Of a stretch of 64,000 nt of DNA, positions 12,230 to 24,623 are shown one piece after another (within the stretch, counting starts at the first letter, position 1; each line of letters starts with the position of its first letter). The notes under the pieces were generated by a model. It searched no databases, was not told the DNA's origin, and was given only the letters and a program-made list of their open reading frames with translations. The translations under genes were made by a program, and so were the position numbers. This DNA comes from Sindora glabra (Eukaryota > Streptophyta > Magnoliopsida > Fabales > Fabaceae), in assembly GCA_020226215.1 (NCBI GenBank), contig CM035229.1:84151343-84215342 (forward strand), given 5' to 3'.

Positions 12230-14815
12230 CTAAATTAAAGTTTCATCAAAAGATTTAACAAGATCCATATAAGTTACATGATTCTTAAATACTCCTATAG
12301 ATAAGCCTTTAGTCGACAGATTTGCTAGCATGTCTCCATTAGGGATTTGTTCAATGCGAGTTTGAGATGCAATAATCTTCTCTCTAATGAACAGGAGTTT
12401 AATATCAAAATATTTGATACGACTAAAATTCTTATGGTTTTGAGACAAGTATACAGCAGAAGAATTTTCACAAAAAATTATTAGAGGTTGTGATATAGAA
12501 TCAACGAAATGCATAGCAAATATCAACTTTTTTAACTATACAGCTTAACAAGTGGCCTCATAACATGCGGTATACTCTCCTTCCATTGTTGAGATAGTTA
12601 TGAGTGCTTGCTTAACACTTTTCTATGAGATAGCTCCTCCATACATCATAAAGATGTATCTAGATGTTAACTTATGATCATTTATATATGAGGCATAACT
12701 AAATCTAAATAATCAATAATTTCAAGTAAATTAGATCTTTTATAAGTCAACATGTGATTTTTGGTACCTTGAAGATATTTCATTATCTTTTTGGTTGCTT
12801 TTCAATGATCCATCCTATGGTCACTCAAGTATCTCCCAAGCACACTAATAGCAAAAACTATATTTAGACGGGTTCATAGCTATGCATACATAAGACTACT
12901 AATAGCATAAGTGTAAGGAATTTTATCCATTTCAGTCCTTTCAATATCACTTTAAGGCATTGCGATCGAGACAATGTATTCCCTTTTTAAGTAGGCATTG
13001 GACTGGAAATACAAGTATCCATTTTAAATCTTTTAAGCACCCATTCAATGTAATTATCTTGGGACAAATGCAAAATGCCATGAGTTCTATCATGATGGAT
13101 TTGAATTCCAAGATTAAAAAATGCTTCACCAAGATCCTTCATATCAAAATAACATAATAACATGCATTTTGACTTATTTAGGAAGTTAATTAAGTTGCTA
13201 GCCAGCAAAATATCATCAACATAGAGCACTAAGATGACAAAATTACTCCTATCAAACTTCTAATAAATACATTAATCTAAAGTATTCTCAATGAATCCAA
13301 GAAAGGTAATAACCTCATAAAGCTTTAAGTACCACTGCCTAAAGACTTATTTTAACCTAAATGAGGCTTTTCTTCTATCTGGTTTAGATTTTTCACATTA
13401 TCACCTCTAGTGGTTGAAGGTATCAGAATAGGCATGGGTAAAATAGTGATCTCATCATGCATATTGATAGCCCTAGGTACTGAACTCCTACTATCCAAGT
13501 CGTTTTTAAAGTAGAATGCCCAATCAGACTCAATGATCTTAGTAGTGTGAGTAGAATAATAAAATTTGCAACCTCTGGATCTAGTATAGTACCTAATGAA
13601 GAATTCATTAATTATTTTGGAGCATAATTTCTTCAATTAAGGATTATATGGTTTCACCTCTGCCTTATAACCTTATACTTGAAAATGTTTTAAAATGGGC
13701 TTCTTTCTAGTAAAGAGCTCATATGGAGTCTTTGCAACTAATTTACTGGGTACTTGTTTCAAAATATATACTGCAATTTTTAAGGCCTTACCTCGTAAGA
13801 ATTCTAGCAATAAGGAGTGGCTAATCATGCTTTTGACCATGTCTATTAAGGTACAGTTGTGCCTCTTTGCAACTTTTTTTTGTTGTGGGATTCCAGGTAT
13901 TGTATAATGGGTCTTAATATCATGTTCCTGCAAAAATAGAGCAAATGGACCAAGATTTCTACCCGTCTCAATATATCTCCCATAATACTCTCCACACCTT
14001 TTTGATCTAACATATTTTATGGCTTTGCTAATCCCTAACTCAACTGCTGTCTTAAAGTTCTTGAACGCATCTAAAGACTTTAACTTTTTATGTATAATCT
14101 CAATCTAACCATATCTAGAATGATTATATGTAAATGTAATGAAGTATTTAAAACCACTAATAGTTGCTAGTGTGATAGGTCCACATATGTCAGTATGTAT
14201 TAAGTTTAAGATGTTTTCAGACCTTTGTGCTCTTTTGTTTCTAGCTCTAGTAGGAAACTTTCCTTTAATACAGTTAACGCAGATTTCAAAATTTGAGAAA
14301 TTTAGATCTAATAACATATCTTCCTTAACTAATCTTTCTCTAAAAACATAGCCCAATCATCGATGCCACAAAAATGAAAGAATTCTCATTAATTCTAGGA
14401 TGCTTAAGCATAATCACAATATTAATGGGAACATTAGAAGGCACAATAGGATAATAATTTAAATTCAAATGATATAGACCATTTTGTAAAGTGGCGATAC
14501 CAATAATAGTGGAATTATAATAAATTTCAATCTTTCCACTTGCTTGCCAAAAGGAATAACCACAATTGTCCAAAATAGAACTAGAAATCAAATTCCTTCT
14601 TGCAGAAGGCACATAAATGACATTATTTAAATCTAAAATATGTCTAAAAGATAAACACAAAGAAATTGATCCTATATATTGAACTTCAACTTTACTCTCT
14701 ACTACTCCCAAGATAATTTTCTCTCTCTAACTTGGAATCTGCTAGTTTTTAAGCCTTTTCAAAGAATTTGCAACATGAATAGTTACACCAGAATCTAACC
14801 ACGAAAATTTAGACG
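12230..14815 (-). pseudogene. Copia-B pol remnant (protease, integrase, RT, RNase H)
   Basis: On the minus strand, protease appears at about 14776-14811 as SWLDSGVTIHVA, which retains DSG. Pre-integrase and integrase pieces follow in 14105-14711 and 13673-13933 (including GIPQQKKVAKRHNCTLIDMV, the usual PQQNGVAERKN region). RT is at 12987-13229 with MLYVDDILLAS. RNase H is at 12230-12720 with STMEGEYTACYEAT and ENSSAVYLSQN. These pieces fall in different frames with stops between them, and the stretch between integrase and RT is shorter than in complete elements. Confidence 0.8.
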
Positions 14816-15350
14816 ATGTCTCAAGATTATTGGATTGAAAACACATTAAAGCTAGAGGCATAAAAATGGAATATGTACTTTCCTTCTTACGCTTATTCTT
14901 AAATTTCTGTCAAGTAACTTTCATGTATTTTATAACAGTATCCTTGTCTGAAATACTCTATTTAGTTTCTTTCTTAATAATGAACTTAATTATTATCAAA
15001 CAGATTTAGCTTGGCTCATGCCATTGCTTATGATAGGTCTTATTTGCAACACTACTTTTTCTAATTCCTTTCTTAATAACTTTCATGTATTCCACAATAG
15101 TGTCCTTGTCTGGAATACTATCTTTAATTCCTTTCTTAATAATGAACTTAATTATTGCTAAATAAATTTGGTTTGACTCATACTATCACTTATAATAGGT
15201 CTTATTTGTAGCACTAGACTTAAGTAAGAAATTAGCCAGCTTTGATTCTCTAAGAGCTAAATTTTCCTTAGAAATCGTTAGATATATGTTTAAAGACTTT
15301 TTCTATTCATCATAGTTCATTCCATTAAAAATCCTTACCACATATAGTTG
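14816..15350 (-). pseudogene. Copia-B gag remnant with 162-bp tandem duplication
   Basis: Minus-strand translation near 15340-15240 gives FNGMNYDE, a stop, KKSLNIYLTISKENLALRESK, resembling the copia gag start where a Gly-x-Asn-Tyr-x-x-Trp motif is followed by an 'LAL' stretch. Bases 14915-15076 and 15077 to about 15235 are two copies of the same 162-bp segment (both contain 'taactttcatgtatt' and 'gtccttgtctg'). Most of a normal gag is missing. Confidence 0.6.
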
Positions 15351-16843
15351 TTAAAAGGTTAAGACTGATGCTGCAAGATTGAAAAATTTTAATTATGCGT
15401 GCATAATATAATTATAATATAAGATTTCTAAATTAAAACAAAATTAGTCAAGCAACTATATGACAAAGTGAAATCAATGAAATGATATATATCATATAAT
15501 TTGGCCTGTATAAGAGTTTATACAAGAATGTAATTAATATAGCTATATTGATAAGGTACAAGAAACATTAAAACATTATAAATGCTATATGCCTTTTCAA
15601 AGGAGTCTAAATCCTAAAATTATATTAACAATATCACATAAATAGGGTGCATTCATTATTAATGCAATATGCTCCCAGACCTCCCAAAAGGACAATATTT
15701 TCATGTAAAATAGCCTCATTATAATCCTAATCTATCATTGATGAGAATCAACCAATTTTTGGTATCCTTACATGTATAAAATTACATAACAAAGGATTCA
15801 ACAATTTATCAAATATGACTATACTCACAACCAGAGAGAGACTTTTCACCAAGCTTAGGAATATTATGAAGAATATTCATGAATTTTTACAGGCCAAAAT
15901 CTGATAAATAAAATGTATTTTCATATAGTATAAATCTTATAAAATTTAAAATAAATATTTATTAGCCATAAAAAATCTTGAAAAAATAATAAACAAATAG
16001 GAAATTAATTTCTAAATGAATTGGGCCAAAATCTAACTTGAAAAGCCTAATGTGTGGGCCTCACGTGCTAACATGCGCATCAGCTTGTGCGTGGGTTAGC
16101 TAGAGCTGGAATTGATCTACAGACCCAACGCGTGATGTTCACGTGTTATCACATGCCTGGCCTACCCACATCGAACTAGCTGCAACTAATTAGTCAAAAT
16201 GGCGAGTAGGCTCATGCACTTGATGAGTGTGTGACCTCACGTACAGGAATATCTAAAGCTGAAAACATAGGCACGTGACCCCACATGCTGTGAACCAGAA
16301 CGAGTTGAAATCGAGTATACTCTGGCGCATGAGACTCAAATGCTCCTTAAGTGCGTGGTCCCCAAGTGGAAAATTACTAGAGTTAGGTTTTTCTTCAACC
16401 TACACTTTGTTGGTTTCATCTACGACATTTTTTGCATGGAGCTTTCAAGCTCCCAAAAATTACATTTTAAAGTCATTTTATTGCAATAAGAAATCATCTA
16501 TCCTATTCTTGAAACAAATTCATGTATTAATTGGAAGAAAATCATTTTAAAACTGTACAAACAAAGGTCACAAATCTTTTGAAAAAATCAAAATTTTGAT
16601 CCATAATAATCACAAGATTTAAATGCAATCAAGTAACAACATAATATTCCACATGTCTTTATAAATAGAATACATGATTCAATTGAAAGAAAAACTTATC
16701 TAAATTAGCTCGGAATTAAAATTCCCAATTTTGATAATTCTATGTACAAAAAAAAGAATAAGGAATTTATAAATTTTGCCAAGATTAATTACAATTAGTT
16801 ATGATAAGATGATTCATACTATCAATATTGCTCTGATATCATT
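15351..16843 (-). other. Long 5' leader of Copia-B with a GC-rich island
   Basis: About 1.5 kb separate the primer site from the first gag-like residues, with no clear gag coding. On the minus strand the gag-like stretch is preceded by a pyrimidine-rich TTGCAG, so a spliced leader is possible. Bases about 16030-16340 are much richer in GC than the surroundings and hold three CACGTG palindromes (16062, 16140, 16272), each followed 9-11 bases later by ACATGC. A plus-strand ORF at 16275-16550 has no recognisable domain. Confidence 0.5.
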
Positions 16844-17304
16844 TGTTGAAAATATGAATTCAATACAAAATAGTACAAATCATGTATTAATCAGATTACG
16901 TGCATACTTGGTGAGGATTCTAATGTTGCCATGATTAATCTTATGATGATAGGTAGAATTTACAATTTACTTTATCCCTTAGGTTACTCAGAGAAAAAGG
17001 AAAAAAAATAGAGATATATCAAAATCCTTATTTTCAGAAGAAGTTACCCTTTTTATATAAAATTTCTCTTTTCTTCGTATGACTAGACTTGTGATAGGAA
17101 ATCACTAACTTCTAAAGGGCTACAAGTTGGGGCTTCTACCCAAATGGATTTATTTATGATCCAACTTATCACGAACTATACACATTGAATCAAGACCTAA
17201 TTTGTTATATTCTTAATGTTAAAACATAAAACTAATTACTTAAGTAAATATTTCAATAAATTAATTAATACTAATCCATATAAAAAATAAATTATTTATT
17301 ATAT
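16844..17304 (-). repeat. 5' LTR of Copia-B
   Basis: It begins (plus strand) at 16844, two bases after the Met-tRNA primer site complement at 16830-16841. Similarity to 11139-11621 can be followed to about 17304, where the terminal 30 bases seen in the other LTR are missing or altered. Confidence 0.75.
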
Positions 17305-18451
17305 GTATTCCTTATTATATATTATTTATACATATTATATTAAATTAAGGTAATTGAAATAGATTTATATTTATAGTTTTATTACATTTCTCTCTTTATT
17401 TTTTAATTTTAAATATGCATAAGATGCATCCATATATGGATTTGAAATCATTGTATATATTATATTATTATTATTTACTAATTACTAATAATATATATGG
17501 GTAATGTTGAGAATTATTAAAACATAGAAATAAAAATGATAAATATATAAAAATATCAATCCATTAAGTAATGAAATGAAATTATTTTATTATTTGATGG
17601 AATCGCAAATAAATATTCTCATTTCATACATTGAACTAAACAAGTCTTTTAATCACCTTAGTTTTTTCTTATTATTCATTTCATTAAAGCAAATGTGCTT
17701 TTACAAACCTTGTGTAGGTGTGTACTTTTTTCAGGGATCAAGAATTACAACTAATGATCTAGGTTTAACATTTCTTTGTGCTGTTTGGAATTGGCAATTT
17801 TTTCTAGTGATGTGGAAACTAGTTTTACAATGAAAGTTTGTATAATGTTTTATATGGTACTAATAAATTTTATACAAAATATTTGTATTTTTTAATTAAT
17901 ACTTAAAAGTAATTTTTTAACACCTTAACATTATATAACATATATGCTTAGAAAATTTTTTGAACAAATATTACGAGATGGTCTAGACATAAATGACAAA
18001 ATTCTTTCTTTTAAAAACAAACGTTGATAATTGATTTTCTTGAACAATTTATTTCCCAGAGCAAACTCCAAAGGTCAGCAATAGCTAAGGATGGAAATTG
18101 AGTAGTTAAAAACAGTTAAAGACCCTAAATTAATCGCTTGCCTAAAATTGCACTTGATGAAATTGGACGTACAACTACCCATAAAAGCCATGTCACTTGC
18201 TTAGACCCAAGTCTTACAGTTACTTGTGGGTACTTGCGAGGTAGATGGGTCTATGTAAATCTATGTAGAAAAGGCTAAACTTGGTTAGAAATTCATCCTT
18301 ATGAAAGCTTTGCCACAAATTCTCAAAAAATAAATAATTAAACAAAGAAAATTAGAGTTAAAAAGAAGTAAAAAGAAGGAAAGAGATTTATTGATTATTA
18401 GAATGTGAGATCTACAGTATTTACAATAATAGACAAATATCAGAGTGAGGA
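17305..18451. other. Spacer between Copia-B and the minus-strand exon
   Basis: No convincing gene. An 85-residue plus-strand ORF at 17576-17833 is hydrophobic with no known domain and sits in AT-rich DNA, so it is probably chance. Near 18387-18392 a TTTATT is the complement of a possible AATAAA poly(A) signal for the exon at 18452-18604. Confidence 0.5.
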
Positions 18452-18604
18452 CTATTTAGAGTAGCATTCTCGCTTGGCCAATTTAGCTGTTTGGTTTGGA
18501 AATAACATTTGATATTCTACTACACATTCACCAATGGACAATAAAGTATTACGATCCTTAACATACAATATTAAAGGATTACCATCATCAGGAAACTCTA
18601 ACGT
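18452..18604 (-). CDS. Possible terminal exon of an unidentified minus-strand gene
   Basis: On the minus strand, an AATCAG acceptor is followed by 50 codons with balanced amino acid use (TLEFPDDGNPLILYVKDRNT at the start, LAKRECYSK at the end) and a TAG stop at 18452-18454. An AATAAA lies about 60 bases beyond the stop. I do not recognise the protein. No matching upstream exon is evident in 18605-19100; several stops interrupt all frames there. It may be the 3' end of a real gene, of a gene fragment, or a chance frame. Confidence 0.35.
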   Translation of the reverse strand, partial: TLEFPDDGNPLILYVKDRNTLLSIGECVVEYQMLFPNQTAKLAKRECYSK

Positions 18605-20140
18605 CTGATTTTATTGAAAATTTAAAATTTTATACATAATTTATAGGATAATTCAACAAGTAAATACAATAAGTAAGGAAAATAATAAATATTACATGAA
18701 AATTAACATATTTTAGAATGTATGTGGGCGAGTTGTGATTAGAATTGAATAGAATATCAACCAATCCCTACTTGCATATCTAAAATCTTTCTTTAAATTT
18801 TACCTGCTTTTATCCATTATAGTATTTAATCCAACTCAAATCACATAATTGCGGATTCTAGAGTTGGACCCAAAACTTCTAGCCTTAGCACTAGTACGTA
18901 GACATTACTCCATCGAAAATTGTTCCACATCTATTGGTTAAGTTACTTTTGCAGTTAGAACATGTAAGGTTCTGTCCCACCTCAGATAGTTTGCAGATCA
19001 GCAGGGCATGCGCAGTAAGGATGTTCTTTTTAGTTTCACATTTGGTATTCGATACGTGATTCAATGGTTCACAGCGTCGCCCATGCGTAGCACTACCATT
19101 ATGAACAATTGACTAAGGCATATTTTTCCACTTCGTTTTACTTTTGTAAATCTGCAGAAATACACGCGTTCCAGAACTTAAAAGGCTGAAGCTAATGCCG
19201 CAGTCTTTGTATGGATTATAACGTTCTACCAAATGAATGACAGCAATTATTAATATGATTATGTGGAGAGAGAGAGAGAGAGAGAGATTAGGAAGGGATA
19301 AGAATACATTGCCGACTACTTTATATCTTATTGTTTGTACATTAATAACTGGGGTCCAAAGCAGATGTTTCACAATAGCTCTGGTTGACCCTTTTAACCA
19401 GCCACCCTCCTTGTTGCCGTTGGCCTTCCCACTTTGACTGGTTTGGTTTTAATGCTGTCATCTTTCGTCTTCCACTCCTAAATATTGAGTCATTGTGGTT
19501 GGTAATGCAGCTCCTGTATCTGCACAAATTTGATTATTGTGATTCTAAATATAAATTAAAATCTTCCTTAATTCAATATGAAAACATAATGATAACGATC
19601 CTCCTATTTTTGTGCGCCACACGCGTTGTTAGCTTACAATTGCAAACGAAAGCTCTGCAAGAATAATTATTATTAACAAATCGTGAGTCACAATTCTGTA
19701 AACTCTACAATGCATTAGAGGGAGTGCATGATATACTAGTTAGTCCTCTCACCAACCTTTCCATTCTTGCAATCTCATCCCTTCATAGGAATCCACTCAT
19801 CTGGCAAAATGACAATATGCTGGACTTGATGACAATTCTAAAACCAAAATGTAACATGTTAAGGGTTGAGAACAAAAAACCATGCGCAACTGAAGATGGT
19901 ATCTCCATTGTTGTTCATGAAATGTTTAACCGCTTATTTCAGCAGTCGTTTGATATGTTCCCTTGTCATTGCCTCTCCTTTAGCAGTCGTTTGACATGTT
20001 CCTTTGTCATCTGCCTCTCTTTATCTACCCTCCCTAGTGACATCAAATTATTCTTTTACTCTAAATAACAACGAAGGAATACAATGAAAAGGACTTTTAT
20101 TACAAAGAAAGTATCATGGCTATGAGTTACTGAAAGTGAG
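18605..20140. other. Spacer and distal promoter of the laccase gene
   Basis: No gene is supported. A GA microsatellite occupies about 19264-19286. At 19941-20022 a 41-bp segment (starting AGCAGTCGTTTGA and ending in CCTCTCCTTT or CCTCTCTTTA) is present twice in tandem, about 200 bp upstream of the laccase start. Several ORFs of 60-114 codons around 19385-20068 show no known domain. Confidence 0.5.
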
Positions 20141-20148
20141 TATATATA
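20141..20148 (+). promoter_or_regulatory. Probable TATA box of the laccase gene
   Basis: TATATATA at 20141-20148 lies about 63 bases before the laccase ATG, which would give a 5' UTR of roughly 30-40 bases. A second TATAAAA at 20183-20189 is only about 21 bases from the ATG and is the poorer candidate. Confidence 0.55.
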
Positions 20149-20528
20149 AGGAGATCCATTGGCCACATTAATTGCTAAGTGCTATAAAAAGCAGCTTTGA
20201 TTTAAAGATAATGGAGAGTCAGTGCCTGCATTATTGTTTGACTTTGGTGACACTAATAATACTAGCTTGCCTAATACCATCTTACTCTTTGCCTACAACC
20301 ACTAAAATTTTTCAGTTCAATGTGAGATTCTGAAGCTCTTATCCTCCATCTCTCCTCACCAAATATATAGAAGAGTTTGAATATTTTAGTCTAAAATTCT
20401 CTGGTTATGTTGTTTATTTCTAGGTTGAGTGGAGGAAGGTGACTAGACTATGCCGCACTAAGCAGCTTTTAACAGTAAATGGGGAGTAGCCAGGGCCAAC
20501 CATTGCTGTGCATGAAGGTGATAATGTT

Positions 20529-20666
20529 TGTTGAGATATTTAGCAGATTTTTCTACAAATCAGTTCCTATGATACTCTATAAATATGTTATTCTGTTGAT
20601 CAATAAAATATACCTTTCTGCATCAAGATATTTGCTCTCCTTTGTTATATTTTTCTGATACCAACA
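20529..20666 (+). repeat. 5' LTR of Copia-C, shortened to 138 bp
   Basis: Runs TGTTGAGATATTTAGCAG to GATACCAACA and corresponds only to the last 138 bp of the 3' LTR. The missing 121 bp lie between two TGTTGA copies in the 3' LTR (24618 and 24739), so a deletion between these short repeats explains the structure and leaves the target duplication untouched. Confidence 0.88.
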
Positions 20667-20751
20667 AATTGGTATCAGAGCCATTATCTTGAGAGACTTG
20701 TGAGTTTGAGTGAGCCCCAAAACAATTTCCCAAACACAAAACCTAGTCAAA

Positions 20752-23700
20752 ATGAATCTAGAAGGTTCATTCACAGCAATTGCACCTCCACAGTTTGATG
20801 GAACAAATTATCAAGCCTGGGCTGTTAGAATGGAGGCATATCTTGATGGTAATGACCTATGGGAAGCTATTGAACAAGTATATGAAGTTCCTGATCTACC
20901 ACATAATCCAACTGTTGCTCAGATAAAAAATCACAAAGAGAATAAGCAAAGAAAATCAAAAGCAAAAGCAACTTTGTTTGCAGCAGTCTCACCTACCATC
21001 TTCACCAGAATAATGACTTTGAAAACAACCAAGGAGATTTGGGATTTTTTGGAGCAAGAATATGCAGGAAATGAAAAAGTTAAAGGGATGCAGGTGCTAA
21101 ACTTGATCCGAGAATTTGAGATGCAGAAGATGAAAGAATCAGAAACAATCAAGGAATATTCTGACAGGCTTCTAGGCATTGTCAATAAAGTAAGACTTCT
21201 TGGAACTGAGTTTCTGATTCTAGAATTGTTCAAAAAATCCTAGTTACAATTCCTGAAAAATTTGAGGCCACTATTTCATCTTTGGAAAACTCAAGAGACT
21301 TGTCAAGCATTACCTTGGCAGAGTTGTTATATGCATTGCAGGCACAAGAACAGAGGAGGCTTATGAGACAAGAAGAAATTGTAGAAGGTGCTTTTCAAGC
21401 TAAATCACAGAGTAACAATGATGGCAGAAACAAGAAAAAGAAGCAAGGCAATAAAAAATACCAAAACAGCAATGCTCAAGTTTTTTCAACATGTCCCCAC
21501 TGCAAAAAAAATAATCATTCGCAAGAAAAGTGCTGGTGGAGGCCAGACGTAAAATGCCATAAGTGTGGCCAGTTAGGACATGTGAAAAAAGTATGCAAGA
21601 CTCAACAGCAACAAGGAAAAGCCAAGACTGCAGAAGGCCAACCTTTGGAGGAGCAATTGTTTGTGGCATCATGCTTTGCCACTAACAACACCTCAGAAAG
21701 CTGGCTTATAGACAGTGGTTGTACAAACCACATGACTTATGATCGAGAATTGTTCAAAGAACTTGACAAGACTGCAATTTCCAAAGTTAGGATTGGAAAT
21801 GGAGCACTCATTGCTATAAAAGGCAAAGGAACAGTTGCAGTTGGAGGCCATACAGGTTTGAAATTAATTTCTGATGTGTTATATGTTCCAGAAATTAATC
21901 AAAACCTTTTGAGTGTTTCTCAGTTGTTGGAGAAAGGCTATAAGGTGCTGTTTGAAGATAAAAAATGTGTGATAAAAGATGCAAATGGTGTAGAAATGTT
22001 CAAAGTTCCAATGCAAGGGAAAATTTTTGCCTTAGACTTGATAAATGAAGAGTTGGCTACTGTACATAAAGAAAAGAATAATACAGTGCTTTGGCACAAA
22101 AGAATGGGCCATTTCCATCATGATGCTCTACTCTTTATGAAAAAGAACAACCTGGGGAAAGGTTTACCTGAATTAGAAAATGAGCCTCCTAAATGTGCTG
22201 CTTGTCAATATGGGAAGCAAAACAGACTTCCCTTTCAACAAAACAAGGCTTGGAGGGCTTCACAAAAGTTGCAATTAGTACACACGGATGTGGGAGGACC
22301 TATGACAACACCATCATTGAATGGCAGTAAGTATTATATTGCATTCATTGATGATTATTCAAGAATGTGTTAGATTTATTTTATGAAACATAAATCTGAA
22401 GTTGCTGACATCTTTGTGAAGTTCAAAGCTTGGGTTGAAACTCAGAGTAGATGCAAAATGCAGGTGATAAGGTCTGATAACGGAACTGAATACACCTAAA
22501 AAAAATTTAATAAATTTTGTGAAGATGCAGGCATTGAACATCAATTGACAGCACCATACACTCCACAACAGAATGGTGTTGTGGAGAGAAAAAATTGAAC
22601 AATTATGGAGATGACAAGGTGCCTACTTCATGACAAAGAGTTACCCAAGAAATTTTGGGCTGAAGCTGCCAATACAGCAGTTTTTTTGCTGAACAGATTG
22701 CCAACAAAAGCATTGTAGAAAAGGACTCCTTTTGAAGCATGGCATGGCTACAAACTTAAGCTGACAAATTTGAAGACTTTTGGCTGCTTATGTTTCTCTT
22801 ACATTCCTCAAATTAAGAGAGACAAATTAGACAGAAAAGCAGAACCAGGAATTTTTGTAGGCTATAACTCAATTTCAAAGGCCTACAGAATTTACCTACC
22901 ATAAACCAACAAAGTAATAGTCAGCAGGGATACTCAATTTTTTGAGTTTGACAACTGGTGCTAGGATAAAAATAAGTAGCTTGAGGTTCAGGAGGAGAAT
23001 GAAGATGTGGATGATGAACCGGTTAAAGGAACCAGACCACTCTCTAACATTTATCAAAAATGTAATGTTGCTGTAATGGAACCTGAAGGGTCTGAAGAAG
23101 CAGCAGATGATCAGAAATGGGTAGCTGCAATGAAGGAGGAACTTAAAATGATTGAAAAGAACCAAACATGGGAGTTGGTGGACAAGCCTAGTCAAAAGAA
23201 AGCCATTGGAGTTAAGTGGGTTTACAGAACTAAGCTTAATCCTGATGGTTCTGTGAACAAATACAAGGCACGGTTGGTTGTTAAAGGATATGCTCAAGTG
23301 TTTGGGGTAGATTTTTCTGAAACTTTTGCCCCTATTTCGCAGTTAAATACCATAAGAATGCTGTTGGCTCTTGTTGCACAAAAGGGTTGGGTTATACACC
23401 AAATGGATATGAAATCAGCTTTTTTGAATGGATACTTGGAGGAAGAAATTTTTGTGGAACAACCTGAAGGGTTTGCTGCTCAAGGGCAAGAGGAGAAAGT
23501 ATATCAACTTAAAAAAGCCTTGTATGGCTTAAAACAAGCTCCAAGGTGCTGGTATAGCAGAATTGATGCACACTTAATAAACTTAGGCTTTGAAAAAAGT
23601 CTAAGTGAATCCACTTTATATATTAAAAAGGCTGATGGTGAAATACTAGCAGTATCTCTATATGTTGATGATCTACTTGTTACAGGAAGTTGTCAGAAGC

Positions 23701-24623
23701 TGATCGACAAGTTCAAAGAAGAAATGGGAAGTGTTTTTGAAATGACAGACCTTGGAAGGATGACATACTTCCTTGGTATGCAGGTGGATCAAAAGCAAAA
23801 TGAAATATTTATATGCTAGCACAAATATGCAAAGGAAGTCCTCAAGAAGTTTAACATGGAAGGATGCAAGCCAACTACAACTCCAATGAATCAAAAGGAA
23901 AAATTTTGCAGAGAAGATGGAGCTGAAAAGGTGGATGAAGGACTGTACAGGAGTCTTATTGGCTGCCTCATGTATTTAACTACAACTAGGCCAGATATCA
24001 TGCATGCTGTAAGTTTATTATCAAGGTATATGCACTGTGCTAGTGAAATTCATTTTCAAGCAGCAAAAAGAGTTCTTAGATATATTAAGGGCACAATTGA
24101 TTTTGGATTAAGATTCAGCCAAGTTAAAAATTTTAGTTTTCATGGCTATTCAGATAGTGATTGGGCTGGATGTGTTGATGATATGAGAAGCACTTCCAAC
24201 TACTGTTTTAGCTTTGGATCTAGAATTTTTTCATGGCAATCAAAGAAACAGGAGATTGTGGCTCAATCCACAGCAGAAGCAGAATATGTAGCTGCTGCTG
24301 CCACTGTGAATCAAGCTCTATGGATCAGAAATCTCATGGTTGATTTGCATATGGAACAACAAGAAAGTACAAAGATATTTGTGGACAACCAAGCTACAAT
24401 TTCAATTGCTAATAATCCAGTATACCATGGCAGGACAAAACACTTCAAGATAAAGTATTATTTTCTAAGGGAGATACAAAGGGAAGGAGATGTGCAACTA
24501 ATTTACTGCAAAACAGAGCATCAAAGTGCTGACATCCTAACAAAAGCACTTCCTAAAGCAAGATTTGAATTCTTGAGGCAGAAGCTTGGCATATGCAGCT
24601 CTAGAGTCAAGGAGGAGTGTTGA
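20752..24623 (+). pseudogene. Copia-C gag-pol polyprotein gene, inactivated
   Basis: The start is the ATG at 20752 (MNLEGSFTAIAPPQFDGTNY), preferred over an upstream GTG. Gag runs to a one-base shift near 21212, then continues in a second frame. The zinc knuckle CHKCGQLGHVKKVC is at about 21555-21597. Protease has WLIDSGCTNHMT near 21700. Integrase has WHKRMGHFHH, HTDVGGP, then SDNGTEYT and PYTPQQNGVVERKN. RT covers 23007-23819 with KARLVVKGYAQ and LYVDDLLV. RNase H covers 23856-24623 with SDSDWAG, STAEAEYVA and ADILTKALP. About eight in-frame stops occur between 22372 and 23819; most fit CAA, CAG or CGA turned into a stop by C-to-T, one fits TGG to TAG. Domain order, length and catalytic motifs are otherwise intact. 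Confidence 0.92.

Larger units (their letters stand above)
11139..17304 (-). mobile_element. Copia-B: degenerate Ty1/copia retrotransposon on the minus strand
   Basis: LTR-like ends at 11139-11621 and 16844 to about 17304 share long matched blocks, for example 'aatatgaattcaatac' and 'gaggattctaatg'. The primer site on the minus strand (16830-16841 complement, TGATATCAGAGC) matches the Met-tRNA site in 11 of 12 bases. The minus-strand order is leader, short gag remnant, protease, integrase, RT, RNase H, then a purine tract at 11622-11634. It differs in sequence from Copia-A/D and Copia-C. The outer end near 17304 has diverged, so no target duplication could be assigned. All reading frames are broken. 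Confidence 0.82.

Noticed and set aside
19237..19666. Overlapping ORFs on both strands around a GA microsatellite
   Set aside because: No domain; low-complexity translation and overlapping frames suggest chance.
20710..20751. Copia-C gag start at a GTG (20710)
   Set aside because: The ATG at 20752 with MNLEGSF fits the family start better.
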